From contig JADDOH010000325.1 in assembly GCA_016648135.1 (NCBI GenBank), positions 1 through 64,000 on the forward strand: a stretch of DNA of 64,000 bases. The letters run 5' to 3'. Positions 54,331 through 64,000 of the stretch are shown piece after piece; position 1 is the stretch's first letter; the number at the start of each line of letters is the position of its first letter. Both the position numbers and the translations under genes were made by a program. This DNA is from Agrypnia vestita. Taxonomy: Eukaryota > Arthropoda > Insecta > Trichoptera > Phryganeidae. Below the pieces are notes generated by a model. The model saw only the letters and a list, made by a program, of their open reading frames with translations. It did no database searches and was not told the origin of the DNA.

Positions 54331-55040
54331 TAATAAAAATGATTTTAAAGAAATTATTAATATATTGCCCTCATCATCGCCACAATTCTCCCCAACAGTA
54401 TGAGCAGATGCTAAATTTGTTATTATATTAGGGATTTAAATTTTATAAAGGCATACCCAACAGCATGAGCTGATTGTATCCTTGTATCCGAAGTATTCCA
54501 GCGTCCATTACCATCAATATTCTTGAATTGTATACGTTTCTTGTACATATGTCTTCGGTGAGGTTTGACTGTCGTAGGTGTAGTTGCCTCATTTGGTGCG
54601 AATAGTCTGCGAAAACTGTATTCACTTCCAATGTCAAGCTTAATAGTTGTATTTTCCGGGAAAGGTTTTCCTCGGTCAAGTCCAGCTTTATTAGCTTCTG
54701 TGCCATCTCGGATAATTGTAGCCGGAGGCAACATTGGAAGTTTTCGGACACCCAAACCTAGTATATTTTTACTTCCTTGGACAGGCTGTGGGGTATGGGT
54801 ATACTTTCTGGCACTCTAGACTCTTTAACAGTTACAGCTGCCAGTAACTTTTTTGTTTATAGTGTTAAATCTGATGTTTTCAAATTAGCTACAGATTTGG
54901 GAAAACATTTATTTTTTACCTTTTTGGAATTTTTAGGAAGGTTTACCTCCCTATTGCCTTCAGTGGACTCTTTAGGGATTGATTTCAGCGAAGGATTTCA
55001 TGGAAACTTTTCTGACCTTGAACACACCTTCCCATTTTGA
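54331..55040 (-). pseudogene. Repeat X, copy 3
   Basis: Second coding part almost complete (GVRKLPMLPPATIIRDGTEA, SFRRLFAPNEATTPTTVKP, RRHMYKKRIQFKNIDGNGRW). Upstream it extends further than other copies (KKLLAAVTVKESRVPES, preceded by KSVANLKTSD and NREVNLPKNSKKVKNK). The opposite-strand frames here are shadows. The alternative minus frame starting MSENFQCC is less conserved in its flanks and I treat it as a shadow. Confidence 0.5.
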
Positions 55041-55240
55041 AGGATAGTAAAGCTGGAAGGTCACGTCTATGATCTGCGCCCAACGGAATGTTAATCTGAC
55101 CGCGTTTAAAGAAAGTTTAGTCAGCTAGTTCTGGATGAGAAAATTGTTGAACGATTTCTGGTGGTACTGTATACGTTGGTAAATTATTTGTGATACGTTT
55201 TAAGATGAGAGCGTTAACCGTTAATATTGGAGTTGATGAT

Positions 55241-56225
55241 GTTTATTTATTTATTTATTTACGCCCTTTACAGACTTTTACATAAAAAATATTACATTAT
55301 GTTCAAAAAGTATATACATTAAACAATATCAGAAGCAAGCAGTGAAAGTATCAGGTATAAGCATTAAAATATGTGTATATAAATTAAAAATATAAATTTA
55401 AAATATAAAATACATTAAAAATATAAATTTAAAATATAAAATACAGAGCAGTAATGTGTATAAAAAAATATATATTACATATCTTTACGTGTATATATTA
55501 ACAGCAGTTAGTAATGAAATAGTATTGTCTCTTTACGTATAAACTTTATTTTCACTAGACTGACATTGAAAACATCAACAATATAACCAAATTCATTACC
55601 AGCCTTTAATATTCTGCTAATTACGGCATTTGACTGGTAATTCGTTTTGGAATTTTGGCAATGAAATGTGATAATTTGTCGAGTTCTATGTAAGAACAGG
55701 ATATTATAATTGATACACGCTACGAGGTCAAGGTTGTCCAACATATATATTTTCTTACAATTTTGTAAAGAAGAACTATATCACAAATTTTTCTTCTGTC
55801 ATACAATGTGAGTAATTTCAGTCTCTTCAATAGGTTATTGTATTCTATGTTTTGTATTGGTATGCTTATCTTGTAGTTAATGTATTTGAGAAATTTGCGT
55901 TGGACACGCTCAATACTGTCTATATGTCCATTCTAATATGGAGACCAAACTGATGAGCAGTATTCTAATTGACTCCGGATAAGAGATGTGTATAATAATT
56001 TAATGCTTTCAATTGATTGAAAGGCGTGATGTTCTTAAAGCAAATCCCAGCAATTTTAGAGACTCACAAATTATCGCATTTATATGGTTAATAAAAGTAA
56101 GTTTTGAGTCGAATAATACACCCAAGTCACGAATACAGGCAACATTTTATAGTTTGGTCCAATTAACAGTACCATTATGTAATTGGGAAAAACCTTCACC
56201 TCCGCCAAATATAGAAACAAAATTA
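55241..56225 (-). pseudogene. LINE ORF2 C-terminal region and 3' end (Jockey group)
   Basis: Minus strand: IFGGGEGFSQLHNGTVN then RDLGVLFDSKLTFINHINAI (about 56110), LEWTYRQY (about 55930), and LDNLDLVACINYNILFLHRT with NSKTNYQSNAVISRILKAGN (55744-55600). This is the conserved C-terminal region after RT in Jockey-group LINEs. Several stops break it. The 3' UTR ends in a TAAATAAATAAA tail at 55241. The same 3' UTR recurs at 1890-2160. Confidence 0.75.
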
Positions 56226-58285
56226 CGTGTAGGAGAGAGGGACCACCTGCCCTGGACACTTCACAAAAATCTAAAAATGATTCACATATTTATCATATTT
56301 TTAAATAAAATTCAACACATGTATATAAAAATGATTTATTTATGTATACTACGCAACAAAAGAACAAATATTTTTTGAATACCAAAATTAATGTCTTAAA
56401 TTGATGCCGTTTTTTTCGGTTTTGAGAAAGTGGCAGGTAGCTCCGGACACAATCTATCAACGCTCAAATATTTTTTGCCCGGCAAACGAAAAATTCTTCT
56501 GCCGGATTTATATCCACGCGTTATTCTTCATGAGCCCAGTCTTTACAACCATGGCTTTGAATCCAATCTTCATTAAAATTTTCGCCGCACATAATACATT
56601 CAACATCGACTTTTTTTTTCCTCAGCCAGTGTTGCAACAGCATTTGTAATTTTTATTTTCTTTTTCGGCACCTGGGTCATTGCGCTCAAACTATTCTTGT
56701 GAGGGGAAAACGTCAATATTTCACTCCTTTGGGCTTTCCTCGATCAGGGATTTAATCTTTTTTTGACGCATCTGATACTGGAAAGATTTGCCAACATGTT
56801 TCTAGCTGTTTTATCTTTGCTTGTAGAAGGTTGAGGATCGTCATTTTTTTAATTAGACACAGTTATTGTGTCTATCTGGAAATTGGTAGTGTCTCTGCTT
56901 TCTATTGAAACATCTGTCATCAAGGAAGGCAAATAATCAAGGTCCGTAAAGATGTGACGATTAAATGGGTATATTCCAGTGCAATAGAATCCATTTAGGG
57001 CTATTTCCAAAAGATTAACTTTTGTGAAAGCAAAGGACACAAGGTGGGCTATATTGTAATCCGTTATTTTTGTTCCTGGACTTTGCCTCATCCATGAGGC
57101 ACACGCTTCAGCATATAACCTTTTGAATGGTATCAAGAAAGATCTGTCCTAAGGCTGAAGCTTGTGAGTTTTGTGTGGGCAGTGCTTAGCATATGAAAAT
57201 GGGCTTCTTGGAAAAGAGAATAACACTCAACTCTTTATAGCTACAATGTCCATCTAAAATCAATAGCACCGGGTTGGATTCCGATGGATGAAGATGCTTA
57301 CAAAAATGCTGAAGCCAATTTAAAAATACTTCCCCGGTCATCCATCCACTATTACGGGGCTCTGATCATGAGCCATCCCTTCAGGTTCTTTCTCGGGAAT
57401 ATGAAAAGTGGGGGAATGAAGTGGCCAGTCACATTCATACATAACATTAGCGTGACATTTCGACCTCTCTCGGTTGATGTTCATTTACTAACTTGTCTTT
57501 TGCCTTTTTTACTGGCAACAGTTTTTGATTTTTGTGAACATTCGACACCCCATTTTTGTCTGCATTGTATATTCTAGATGCAAGAAACTTATATGCTTTC
57601 AATAATAATTGTAATTGATCAAAAAATGTCTCCAACTGAGGTTTGTTAAAACCAACACACCTCATTATGCTAGTAGACTCGGGAGTGTGCAATACTATTT
57701 CTGGATACCGTTCTTTAAAATACCTAAATAAACTTTTACCTGCCGTTTTTGAATCTTTGTTGAAACGATGTGGTATTTTTAATGATTCTGCGAAATCAAA
57801 AATTCAAATTTTTTTTTGTTACTGGCATCAAACGATTGTCTTCTTTGATATGATCAATAATTGTGTTCGTAAGCATCCGTAAAAGTACGATCTAAACGAC
57901 CTAACTTCGGCTGCAACTTTACTTTTCCCCCATTTTTGGTGCCATCATTTTCTCGTGGAGGGTACTTTTTGGTATTTTGTATTTTTCTGCTGCGCATCTT
58001 AACGAAATTTTCCCAGCAAACACATTTTCCGTTGCTTCTTTAAGTCTGCTCGATGTCCAGCTTCCTCTATTAGAAGTTTTTCTCGGTGGTTAGACATTTT
58101 TCGGCTATAAAAATGAAAAAGAATGTTTAATATAATTATAAAACAAAAATTATAAACATTAATAAATAGAAATATTAAGTTTTTTAAATTTAAAATATGC
58201 GTGAATCGTATTATTGACTGTTATTATTTGTCCGGGGATACCTTCCAAACGGGTGTCCGGGGCTACCGAATTGCTCACTTCTTTT
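56226..58285 (-). mobile_element. Tigger/pogo-like DNA transposon, decayed
   Basis: The transposase pseudogene is flanked by GGACCACCTGCCCTGGACAC near 56242 and by GTGTCCGGGGCTACC and GTCCGGGGATACC words near 58230-58275; CTCCGGACAC also appears near 56440. These resemble the repeated GGTRGC..CCGGACAC motifs of such termini, but exact ends and TSD could not be set. Confidence 0.5.
56849..58108 (-). pseudogene. Tigger/pogo-like transposase, decayed
   Basis: Minus strand: RKTSNRGSWTSSRLKEATEN and FAGKISLRCAAEKYKIPKST (Psq-type HTH, about 58080-57960), RIYNADKNGVSNVHKNQKLL (first catalytic region, 57692-57447), LLILDGH-like remnant near 57250, KLQPQDRSFLIPFKRLY (last D region, 57150) and the C-terminal PGTKITDYNIAHLVSFAFTK, NGFYCTGIYPFNRHIFTDLD (57136-56849). 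It belongs to a different subgroup from the pogo element at 47.9 kb and is far more decayed. Confidence 0.75.
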
Positions 58286-59058
58286 CAAAAAATATATAAA
58301 ATTTATGGTTAGTAAAATAATGTGTTTGTTATGCTCTGGTTTATTCAGTAATAAGTAAATATGACCGTCAATTAAAATTTTTTACGTAATACATACATAC
58401 ATTTAAGGAACGAGAAGTCAATTTCACTTACAGCCAATGATTTTAGTTGACCTGCAACTTTAAATTTGTAGCATATATAGGGCACGCGGCTTTGACATAA
58501 CATAGTAATTTTATTTACATAATCAGATGCATCAACAGTAACAGGAAATGTTAAGGTATTTGGACCACATGCCTTAGCAGAAATTAGTTCATGACCAAGT
58601 TATGGTACTGGTGATTTAACATTTTGTTTGCATTTTTCACAGTTTCCTATTTTATTAAATGATTTTGCTACAACATAACCACTTATATGCTCTTTCTGCG
58701 GGTAAAATGTATACAGTGGATGACACTACACTTTGGGGCAATGATGATCAACAACTAAATATTGTTGATCTCTAATAACAATATTACAAGATAAAAATGA
58801 TTTTAAAGAAATTATTAATATGTTGCCCTCGTCATCCTCACAATTTGCCCCAACAAAATGAGCAGATGCTATTTTTTTTTATTATATTAGGTATTTAAAG
58901 GATTTAAATTTAAATTTTGTAAACCCATCAGCACGAGCTGATTGTATCCTTGTGTCTGTGGCAGATGGTTGTATAGTGTTATACATCAGATCGATGTCAC
59001 CATTGTGGCCGATATGATTTGATGTAATGTGCGTGTATTCGCGAAGGAATCAGTGTGA

Positions 59059-59585
59059 TCGTGCACCTCTGCCAAAATGCACAATCGGTCTGATGCTTGT
59101 AGAGTGAACGCTGAAGGCGTGTGAATGACTGTGTGTCGAGTGTGAAGGTATATGACAAGGCTAAGCGGGATGAGATACCTGTATCTTCTTTCTATTCACC
59201 CTGGTGAATAGACTACTTACGATTGACTCGATGGTTTATTGAGGCCACAAAACTTTACATGTTGGAGAATGCGTATACAAAAATATACGGAGCGCGAGTT
59301 TGAGCGTGGTAACGCGGACGGCGGGCGGTGAGAGAATGGGTTTGGTACATTAGCCGGCAAACATCTTGAAATTTTTCGGCGTAGTGGGGGGAAGTTTGCG
59401 CATGTACCATTCCACCAACGGGACCAAAATTTTGTCTTCTGCGCATTCCCCCACTAAGCCAAAATTTTTCAAGAAGTTTGCCGGCAACTCTACTTTGTCG
59501 GCGCCTCGGGCTTCTCGTTGGGCGGTATCCCTTGAGCGCGATTGGTCCGTTTGACAAGCTCGAGGGGCTAGAGTCCAGGTAGGTC
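59059..59585. repeat. Repeat Z, copy 2, carrying the 143-bp MITE
   Basis: Colinear with 31835-32230 except for a 143-bp insertion at 59348. The palindrome that is perfect in copy 1 is partly deleted here (TATTCACC/GGTGAATA only). Confidence 0.7.
59348..59490. mobile_element. 143-bp TA-flanked MITE, copy 2
   Basis: CATTAGCCGGCAAACATC at the left and the inverse of GAGTTGCCGGCAAACTTC at the right, TA on both sides (59346-59347, 59491-59492). Same 143-bp length as 37386-37528. The uninterrupted homologue of the target is at 32129-32130, which has a single TA. Confidence 0.9.
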
Positions 59586-61039
59586 TGGCTTCTAGCGTCC
59601 ATTACTATCAATATTCTTGAATTGTATACATAGACACATGTCTTTGGTGAGGTTTGACTGTCGGAGGTGTAGTTGCCTCATTTGGTGCAAATAGTCTGCG
59701 AAAACTGTATTCCCTTCCAATGTCAAGCTTAATAGTTGTATTTTCCGGGAAAGGTTTTCCTCGGTCAAGCCTAGCTTTATTAGCTTCTGTGCCATCTCGG
59801 ATAATAATAGCCGAAGGCAACATTGGAAGTTTTCAAACACCCAAACCTATTATATGTTTACTTCCTTGGACAGGCCGTGGGGTATGGGTATACTTTCTGG
59901 CACTCTAGACTCTTTAACAGTTACAGCTGCCAGCAACTTTTTTGTTTACAGAATGTTAATCTCACCATTTAAAATTTGAAAAACCTGTTTGCATCATAAA
60001 AAAATGAACAATCTTATAATTAAATCCAAAGTTAAATTATTATTTAATGTATCTCTAAGTTCATCACATTTAAGGAACGAGAAGACGATTACACTTACAG
60101 CGAATGATTTTAGTTGACCTATAACTTTAAATTTGTAGCGTATATAGGGACACGCGGCTTTGACATAACATAGTAATTTTATTTACATAATCAGACACAT
60201 CAAAAGTAACAGGAACAGTATTTGGACCATATACCCTAGCAGAAATTAGTTTATGACCAAGTAATGGTACTGCTGATAAAACATTTTGTTTGCAATTTTC
60301 ACACTTTCCTATTTTTTTAAATTTTGTAAAGGCATACCCAACAGCATGAGCTGATTGTATCCTTGAATCCAAAACATTCCAGCGTCCATTACTATCAATA
60401 TTCTTGAATTGTATATGTTTCTTGTACATATCTCATTTGGTGCGAAAAATCTGCAAAAACTGTATTCCCTTTCAATGTCAAAATAGTTGTATTTTCCGCG
60501 AACGGTTTTCCTCGGTCAAGCCCAGGTTTATTAGCTTCTGTGCGATCTCGGATAATTGTAGCCGGAGGCAACATTGGAAGTTTTCGGACACCCAAACCTA
60601 GTATTCGTTTACTTCCTTGGACAGGCCGTAGGGTATGGGTATAATTTCTGGTATTCTAGACTCTTTAACAGCTACAGCTGCCAGCAACTTTTTTGTTCGC
60701 GACATTTAAAACACTTTACAAGTAATTATTTGAAAGACTTACCGCCAGTTCCAAGTGGATAAAATTTATTTTTTATATGACACTGCTTCACTTCCAGGAT
60801 GACTCATGAAATATCCTTCCCGTCTGTAGAATTTAAGCTAAAAATAATTTTATAAATTAGCCATACAGTATTTGTTTACAGTTCTAATCCATTTAATCCA
60901 ATCACATTTATTATTTTGGACGTCAGCTTGCTTTTTTTAAAGAGAAGCAGCAACTCTTCAATATGGTTCTAATAACACTTTTTATGAGAGATCTATATTT
61001 TCCACCAATATTTATACCACATTACAGCTAACATAGTCA

Positions 61040-61346
61040 CCTTTTTTACGATTATATTATGATATTGATGATTTGGCTGCTCTCCATGAAGACTCAATAG
61101 AATTTGTACGAGCACGTGTTTCCGGATCTTTAAACGTCAGTGAATGATTCACCTTCAGATGCTCATATCCTTCACCACTCAAGCAATTGTATGCTTTCCA
61201 ATAATCCGATATTATCGCAGTACCCTTTTCAATATATTCTTCTATAATCGGTAAAAGCGTATTACGTCCTCTAAAAAAAATAATTTAATATAATAATTTG
61301 ACTAAATATAATTTTAAAACAATTAAATATTGTATCAAATGATTTT
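61040..61346 (-). pseudogene. Merlin (ISXO2-type) transposase fragment, copy 1
   Basis: Minus strand: RGRNTLLPIIEEYIEKGTAI, IISDYWKAYNCLSGEGYEHL (second catalytic D in SDYW), and VNHSLTFKDPETRARTNSIE (E of the triad), SSWRAAKSS. This copy retains GYEHLKVNHS, which the tandem copies to the right have lost through an 8-bp deletion. The upstream part is cut off by a Penelope 3' end at about 61347. Confidence 0.75.
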
Positions 61347-61545
61347 CGGCGTCCAACCCTCAATAACCCCCACCATAGCTGTAGCCACGCCCCCATTCAG
61401 AATTGATTTGTTTACTAGGATAGGTAATGTATAGTCTGTTCTACGTCAGTCCTGATGAAGATACGGTGGTATCGAAACCGGTAGACGTAGTCATTATTTA
61501 AGTGGCTTATACAAAGTTATTTAATTAAAATTTATCATGATTATT
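61347..61545 (+). mobile_element. Penelope-like 3' end inserted in the Merlin repeat
   Basis: At ATTGTATCAAATGATTT the sequence leaves the Merlin repeat (compare 62520). It then carries a hammerhead motif (61441-61490) followed by ATTTAAGTGGCTTATACAAAG, the same 3' segment that follows the motifs of the two other Penelope copies. No coding sequence remains. The right boundary is approximate. Confidence 0.6.
61441..61490 (+). ncRNA. Hammerhead ribozyme motif, type I
   Basis: Helix I: CTAC/GTAG outer and GTC/GAC inner with a 4-nt bulge. Core CTGATGA (61452-61458). Stem II GATAC/GTATC (61460-61464, 61469-61473) with loop GGTG. GAAA at 61474-61477. Stem III is only ACC/GGT, a palindrome without loop, then A61483; cleavage is expected after it. 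Core nucleotides are all consensus. One extra A precedes stem II, as in both other copies here. A stem III this short suggests activity as a dimer, as described for minimal hammerheads of Penelope-like elements. Confidence 0.75.
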
Positions 61546-62122
61546 AGTACCTATTGAATAATTTTTTTTCTCATTTTCTTCATAGTCCATATCGATACAT
61601 TTTAAAAGTGAAAAGTGTAAAAATATTTTAATTTTTTATGTTCAAATTATATATTTCAATAAATTTTTATACGTCAATATTAATAAATAAAAAAAATAGG
61701 TAGTAAAAATATTTGTTTCCCCCTCATATGCTTCAAACAGCGTGTGTGCGTCGTTCGCTTTCTAGCTGCTCCATCACCTATAAAATATATTTGTAAAAAC
61801 TTAGGCTTTTCACTACTCGATTGAAGAATCGATCCAGCTGTGATAAATTTGGCCCTGCACTTTGAAAGTAGGCAAAAAGCCAGTTTCTTGGACGATTGTA
61901 GTTAAACCAAAAAATGTTATTTGGAAGCATAAGTTGTATCTCCTTATGTTTTGGAGGAAATACTAGCGGTACACTTGCGAAGCCCTGGCGGGAGCGGCAG
62001 CTCGACATGTCGCGGAGGTAGAAGCGTCCGTGTCTATCCTAAAGAAGAACTATTGATTAAAGAAAAGCATATTACGTTGTGTTATGGTTTAGTGGCAAAG
62101 CAGTCATGGGAGCGTTAAATAG
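61546..62122. other. Sequence between Penelope end and Merlin array
   Basis: AT-rich to 61730, then a stretch with the minus frame 61778-62008 (SQLDRFFNRVVKSLSFYKY), which I do not recognise. The end of the Merlin frame of copy 2 extends to 62072 with a C-terminus unlike the other copies. Confidence 0.35.
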
Positions 62123-62700
62123 CAATCCAGCTAATCGCAAAAATGCAGTCGTTGCATCTACTTTAGTGTCATTACATTGTTTCAGAAACATGTAACGTGC
62201 CAAATTCCCCAGAATATGATCTTTTTTTCGATTATATGATGATATTGATGATTTGGCTGCTCCCCATGAAGACTCAATAGAATTTGTATGAGCACCTGTT
62301 TCCGGATCTTTAAACGTCAGTGAAAGACTCACCTTCAGATCCTTCACCACTCAAGCAATTGTATGCTTTCCAATAATTTGATATTATCGTACTACCTTTT
62401 TCAATATATTCTTCTATAATCGGTAAAAGCGTATCGCGTCCTCTAATAAAAATTAATTCAATATAATAATTTGACTAAATATAATTTTAAAACAATTAAA
62501 TATTGTATCAAATGATTTCACTCACTAATTTTCAAAAACCCATTGTCCTTCAACCATTTTACCCTTATGATATTTTTTTTTCCCAAATTTTGACTCGTCG
62601 ATCTCCACAATTTTCCCTTCTCCACCAATATTAGTTTTATTAATAATAAATTAATCTAAAACTACTTCCCTACAAAAAGATGACCAATCCGACCGTATAT
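62072..62700 (-). pseudogene. Merlin transposase, tandem copy 2
   Basis: Minus strand: DWSSFCREVV and NIGGEGKIVEIDESKFGKKK (first D), YHKGKMVEGQWVFEN (to 62522). A likely intron follows with donor GTGAGTG and acceptor TTTTTATTAG. Then RGRDTLLPIIEEYIEKGSTI, ISNYWKAYNC (second D changed to N), an 8-bp deletion, and FKDPETGAHTNSIESSWGAA (E). The D to N change and frameshift make it inactive. ISXO2/IS1595-type DDE proteins of eukaryotes are called Merlin. Confidence 0.8.
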
Positions 62701-62849
62701 TTAGAAATTTCTAACTGACGCATGCATGTAAGGGTTATTCGAATGAAATGCTGAAAAGATGTTTGAAATGGTAGAAGTACGGGCCGATAAGGAGAAATAA
62801 TCACCCATTCAGAATAAAACACATCTTCATCATCCAATTCCTCTTCATC

Positions 62850-63475
62850 ATCCAATTGACCTTCATCTGTAGGTCTTGCAGAAAGTGGATTGTATGTCAA
62901 TCCAGCTAATCGCAAAAATGCAGTCGTTGCATCTACTTTAGTGTCATTACATTGTTTCAGAAACATGTAACGTGCTAAATTTCCAAGAATATGATCCTTT
63001 TTTCGATTATATGATGATATTGATGATTTAGCTGCTCTCCATGAAGACTCAATAGAATTTGTATGTGCACCTGTTTCCGGATCTTTAAACGTCAGTGAAT
63101 GACTCACCTTCAGATCCTTCACCACTCAAGCAATTGTATGCTTTCCAATAATTTGATATTATCGTACTACCTTTTTCAATATATTCTTCTATAATCGGTA
63201 AAAGCGTATCGCGTCCTCTAATAAAAATTAATTCAATATAATAATTTGACTAAATATAATTTTAAAACAATTAAATATTGTATCAAATGATTTCACTCAC
63301 TAATTTTCAAAAACCCACTGTCCTTCAACCATTTTACCCTTATGATATTTTCTTTTCCCAAATTTTGACTCGTCGATCTCCACAATTTTCCCCTCTCCAC
63401 CAATATTAGTTTTATTAATAATAAATTAATCTAAAACTACCTCCCTACAAAAAGATGACCAATCCGACCGTATAT
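62850..63475 (-). pseudogene. Merlin transposase, tandem copy 3
   Basis: 775 bp from copy 2 and nearly identical: IVEIDESKFGKKKYHKGKMV near 63370, SNYWKAYNC, the same 8-bp deletion, and HTNSIESSWRAAKSSISSYN. After LRLAGLTYNPLSARPTDEGQ an acidic tail (LDDEEELDDEDVFYSEW) runs without a stop into the beginning of copy 2. Confidence 0.8.
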
Positions 63476-63624
63476 TTAGAAATTTCTAACTGACGCATGC
63501 ATGTAAGGGTTATTCGAATGAAATGCTGAAAAGATGTTTGAAATGGTAGAAGTACGGGCCGATAAGGAGAAATAATCACCCATTCAGAATAAAACACATC
63601 TTCATCATCCAATTCCTCTTTATC

Positions 63625-64000
63625 ATCCAATTGACCTTCATCTGTAGGTCTTGCAGAAAGTGGATTGTATATCAATCCAGCTAATCGCAAAAATGCAGTC
63701 GTTGCATCTACTTTAGTGTCATTACATTGTTTCAGAAACATGTAACGTGCTAAATTTCCCAGAATATGATCCTTTTTTCGATTATATGATGATATTGATG
63801 ATTTAGCTGCTCTCCATGAAGACTCAATAGAATTTGTGTGTGCACCTGTTCCCGGATCTTTAAACATCAGTGAATGACTCACCTTCAGATCCTTCACCAC
63901 TCAAGCAATTGTATGCTTTCCAATAATTTGATATTATCGTACTACCTTTTTCAATATACTCTTCTATAATCGGTAAAAGCGTAGCGCGTCCTCTAAAAAA
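63625..64000 (-). pseudogene. Merlin transposase, tandem copy 4, cut by window end
   Basis: Starts within the frame that ends at 63445 and continues past 64000. Same 8-bp deletion and SNYW change as copies 2 and 3, with MFKDPGTGAHTNSIESSWRA. The first-D exon lies beyond the window. Confidence 0.75.

Larger units (their letters stand above)
58390..60710 (-). pseudogene. Repeat X, copies 4-5 in tandem
   Basis: Minus-strand order: second part (60595-60395, GVRKLPMLPPATIIRDRTEA), C-x2-C part (60330-59965, KIGKCENCKQNVLSAVPLLG, DVSDYVNKITMLCQSRV), second part again (59840-59592), repeat Z with its MITE (59585-59059), then C-x2-C part again with more N-terminal sequence (SAHFVGANCEDDEGNILIIS, RDQQYLVVDHHCPKV, FYPQKEHISGYVVAKSFNK; 58870-58390). 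Both parts thus alternate as a head-to-tail repeat of roughly 1.1 kb. All copies carry stops or frameshifts. The family is not identified; a P-element-like transposase is my best guess. Confidence 0.5.
62123..64000. repeat. 775-bp tandem array containing Merlin pseudogenes
   Basis: CAATCCAGCTAATCGC starts at 62123, 62898 and 63673, spacings of exactly 775. Units are nearly identical. The array continues past the window end. The left edge coincides with the divergence of the copy-2 C-terminus. Confidence 0.9.

Overview
The window looks like repeat-dense nuclear DNA from an arthropod, most likely a moth or butterfly (Lepidoptera). The reasons are the AT-rich, intron-bearing sequence, the mix of Penelope-like, BEL/Pao, Jockey, pogo, piggyBac, Merlin and IS630-type elements, a Helitron 3' end of the type I associate with Lepidoptera, and GTAGGTACCTA-like runs. 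The species assignment is inference. I found no convincing single-copy host gene, rRNA or tRNA; nearly everything recognisable is a mobile element, mostly broken and often nested.

Layout. 1-3.2 kb: two hAT-like termini, one a complete 1.63-kb non-autonomous element with an 8-bp target duplication. 4.5-6.6 kb: palindromic GC clusters, a Helitron 3' end carrying two near-perfect heat-shock-element arrays, and a LINE tail. 8.67-11.32 kb: an IS630/Tc1-mariner element with DD~82E-like spacing, TIRs, TA target duplication, intron-containing transposase and a nested MITE. 13.7-17 kb: a local duplication, a truncated Penelope element with GIY-YIG domain, hammerhead-like motif and 14-bp target duplication, then a BEL/Pao gag remnant. 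18.5-21.8 kb: a possible TIR element. 22.2-24.1 kb: a decayed Jockey LINE, abutting a BEL/Pao element (24.1-29.6 kb) that itself contains nested inverted repeats. 30-33 kb: GC-rich DNA, perfect hairpins and an unidentified coding repeat (called X here). 33.1-37.1 kb: a second BEL/Pao element lacking its RT and containing a GC-rich minisatellite block. 37.4-39.9 kb: a 143-bp MITE and the best-preserved Penelope element (RT plus GIY-YIG, with a hammerhead-like motif downstream). 40-41.3 kb: a piggyBac transposase pseudogene. 42.7-44.4 kb: an open frame that runs from a LINE RT into a Ty3/gypsy RNase H. 47.9-50.4 kb: a nearly intact pogo-like element. 51.3-52.0 kb: a MITE full of tandem palindromes. 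52-54.3 kb: a third BEL copy (gag, PBS, LTR). 55.2-58.3 kb: LINE 3' end and a second, decayed Tigger/pogo element. 58.4-60.7 kb: tandem X repeats with a second copy of the 143-bp MITE. 61-64 kb: Merlin (ISXO2-type) transposase pseudogenes in an exact 775-bp tandem array, interrupted on its left by a Penelope 3' end with a well-formed hammerhead motif.

How the pieces relate. Elements do not form a pathway; they parasitise and interrupt one another. Several insertions can be dated relative to each other because the window also holds the uninterrupted version of the target (143-bp MITE versus its empty site at 32129; Penelope at 15158 versus the related repeat at 28230). The most interesting signals are the heat-shock arrays at 5.98-6.12 kb, the three related hammerhead-like motifs, the transposase start codon inside a TIR, the LINE-gypsy fused frame and the Merlin array.
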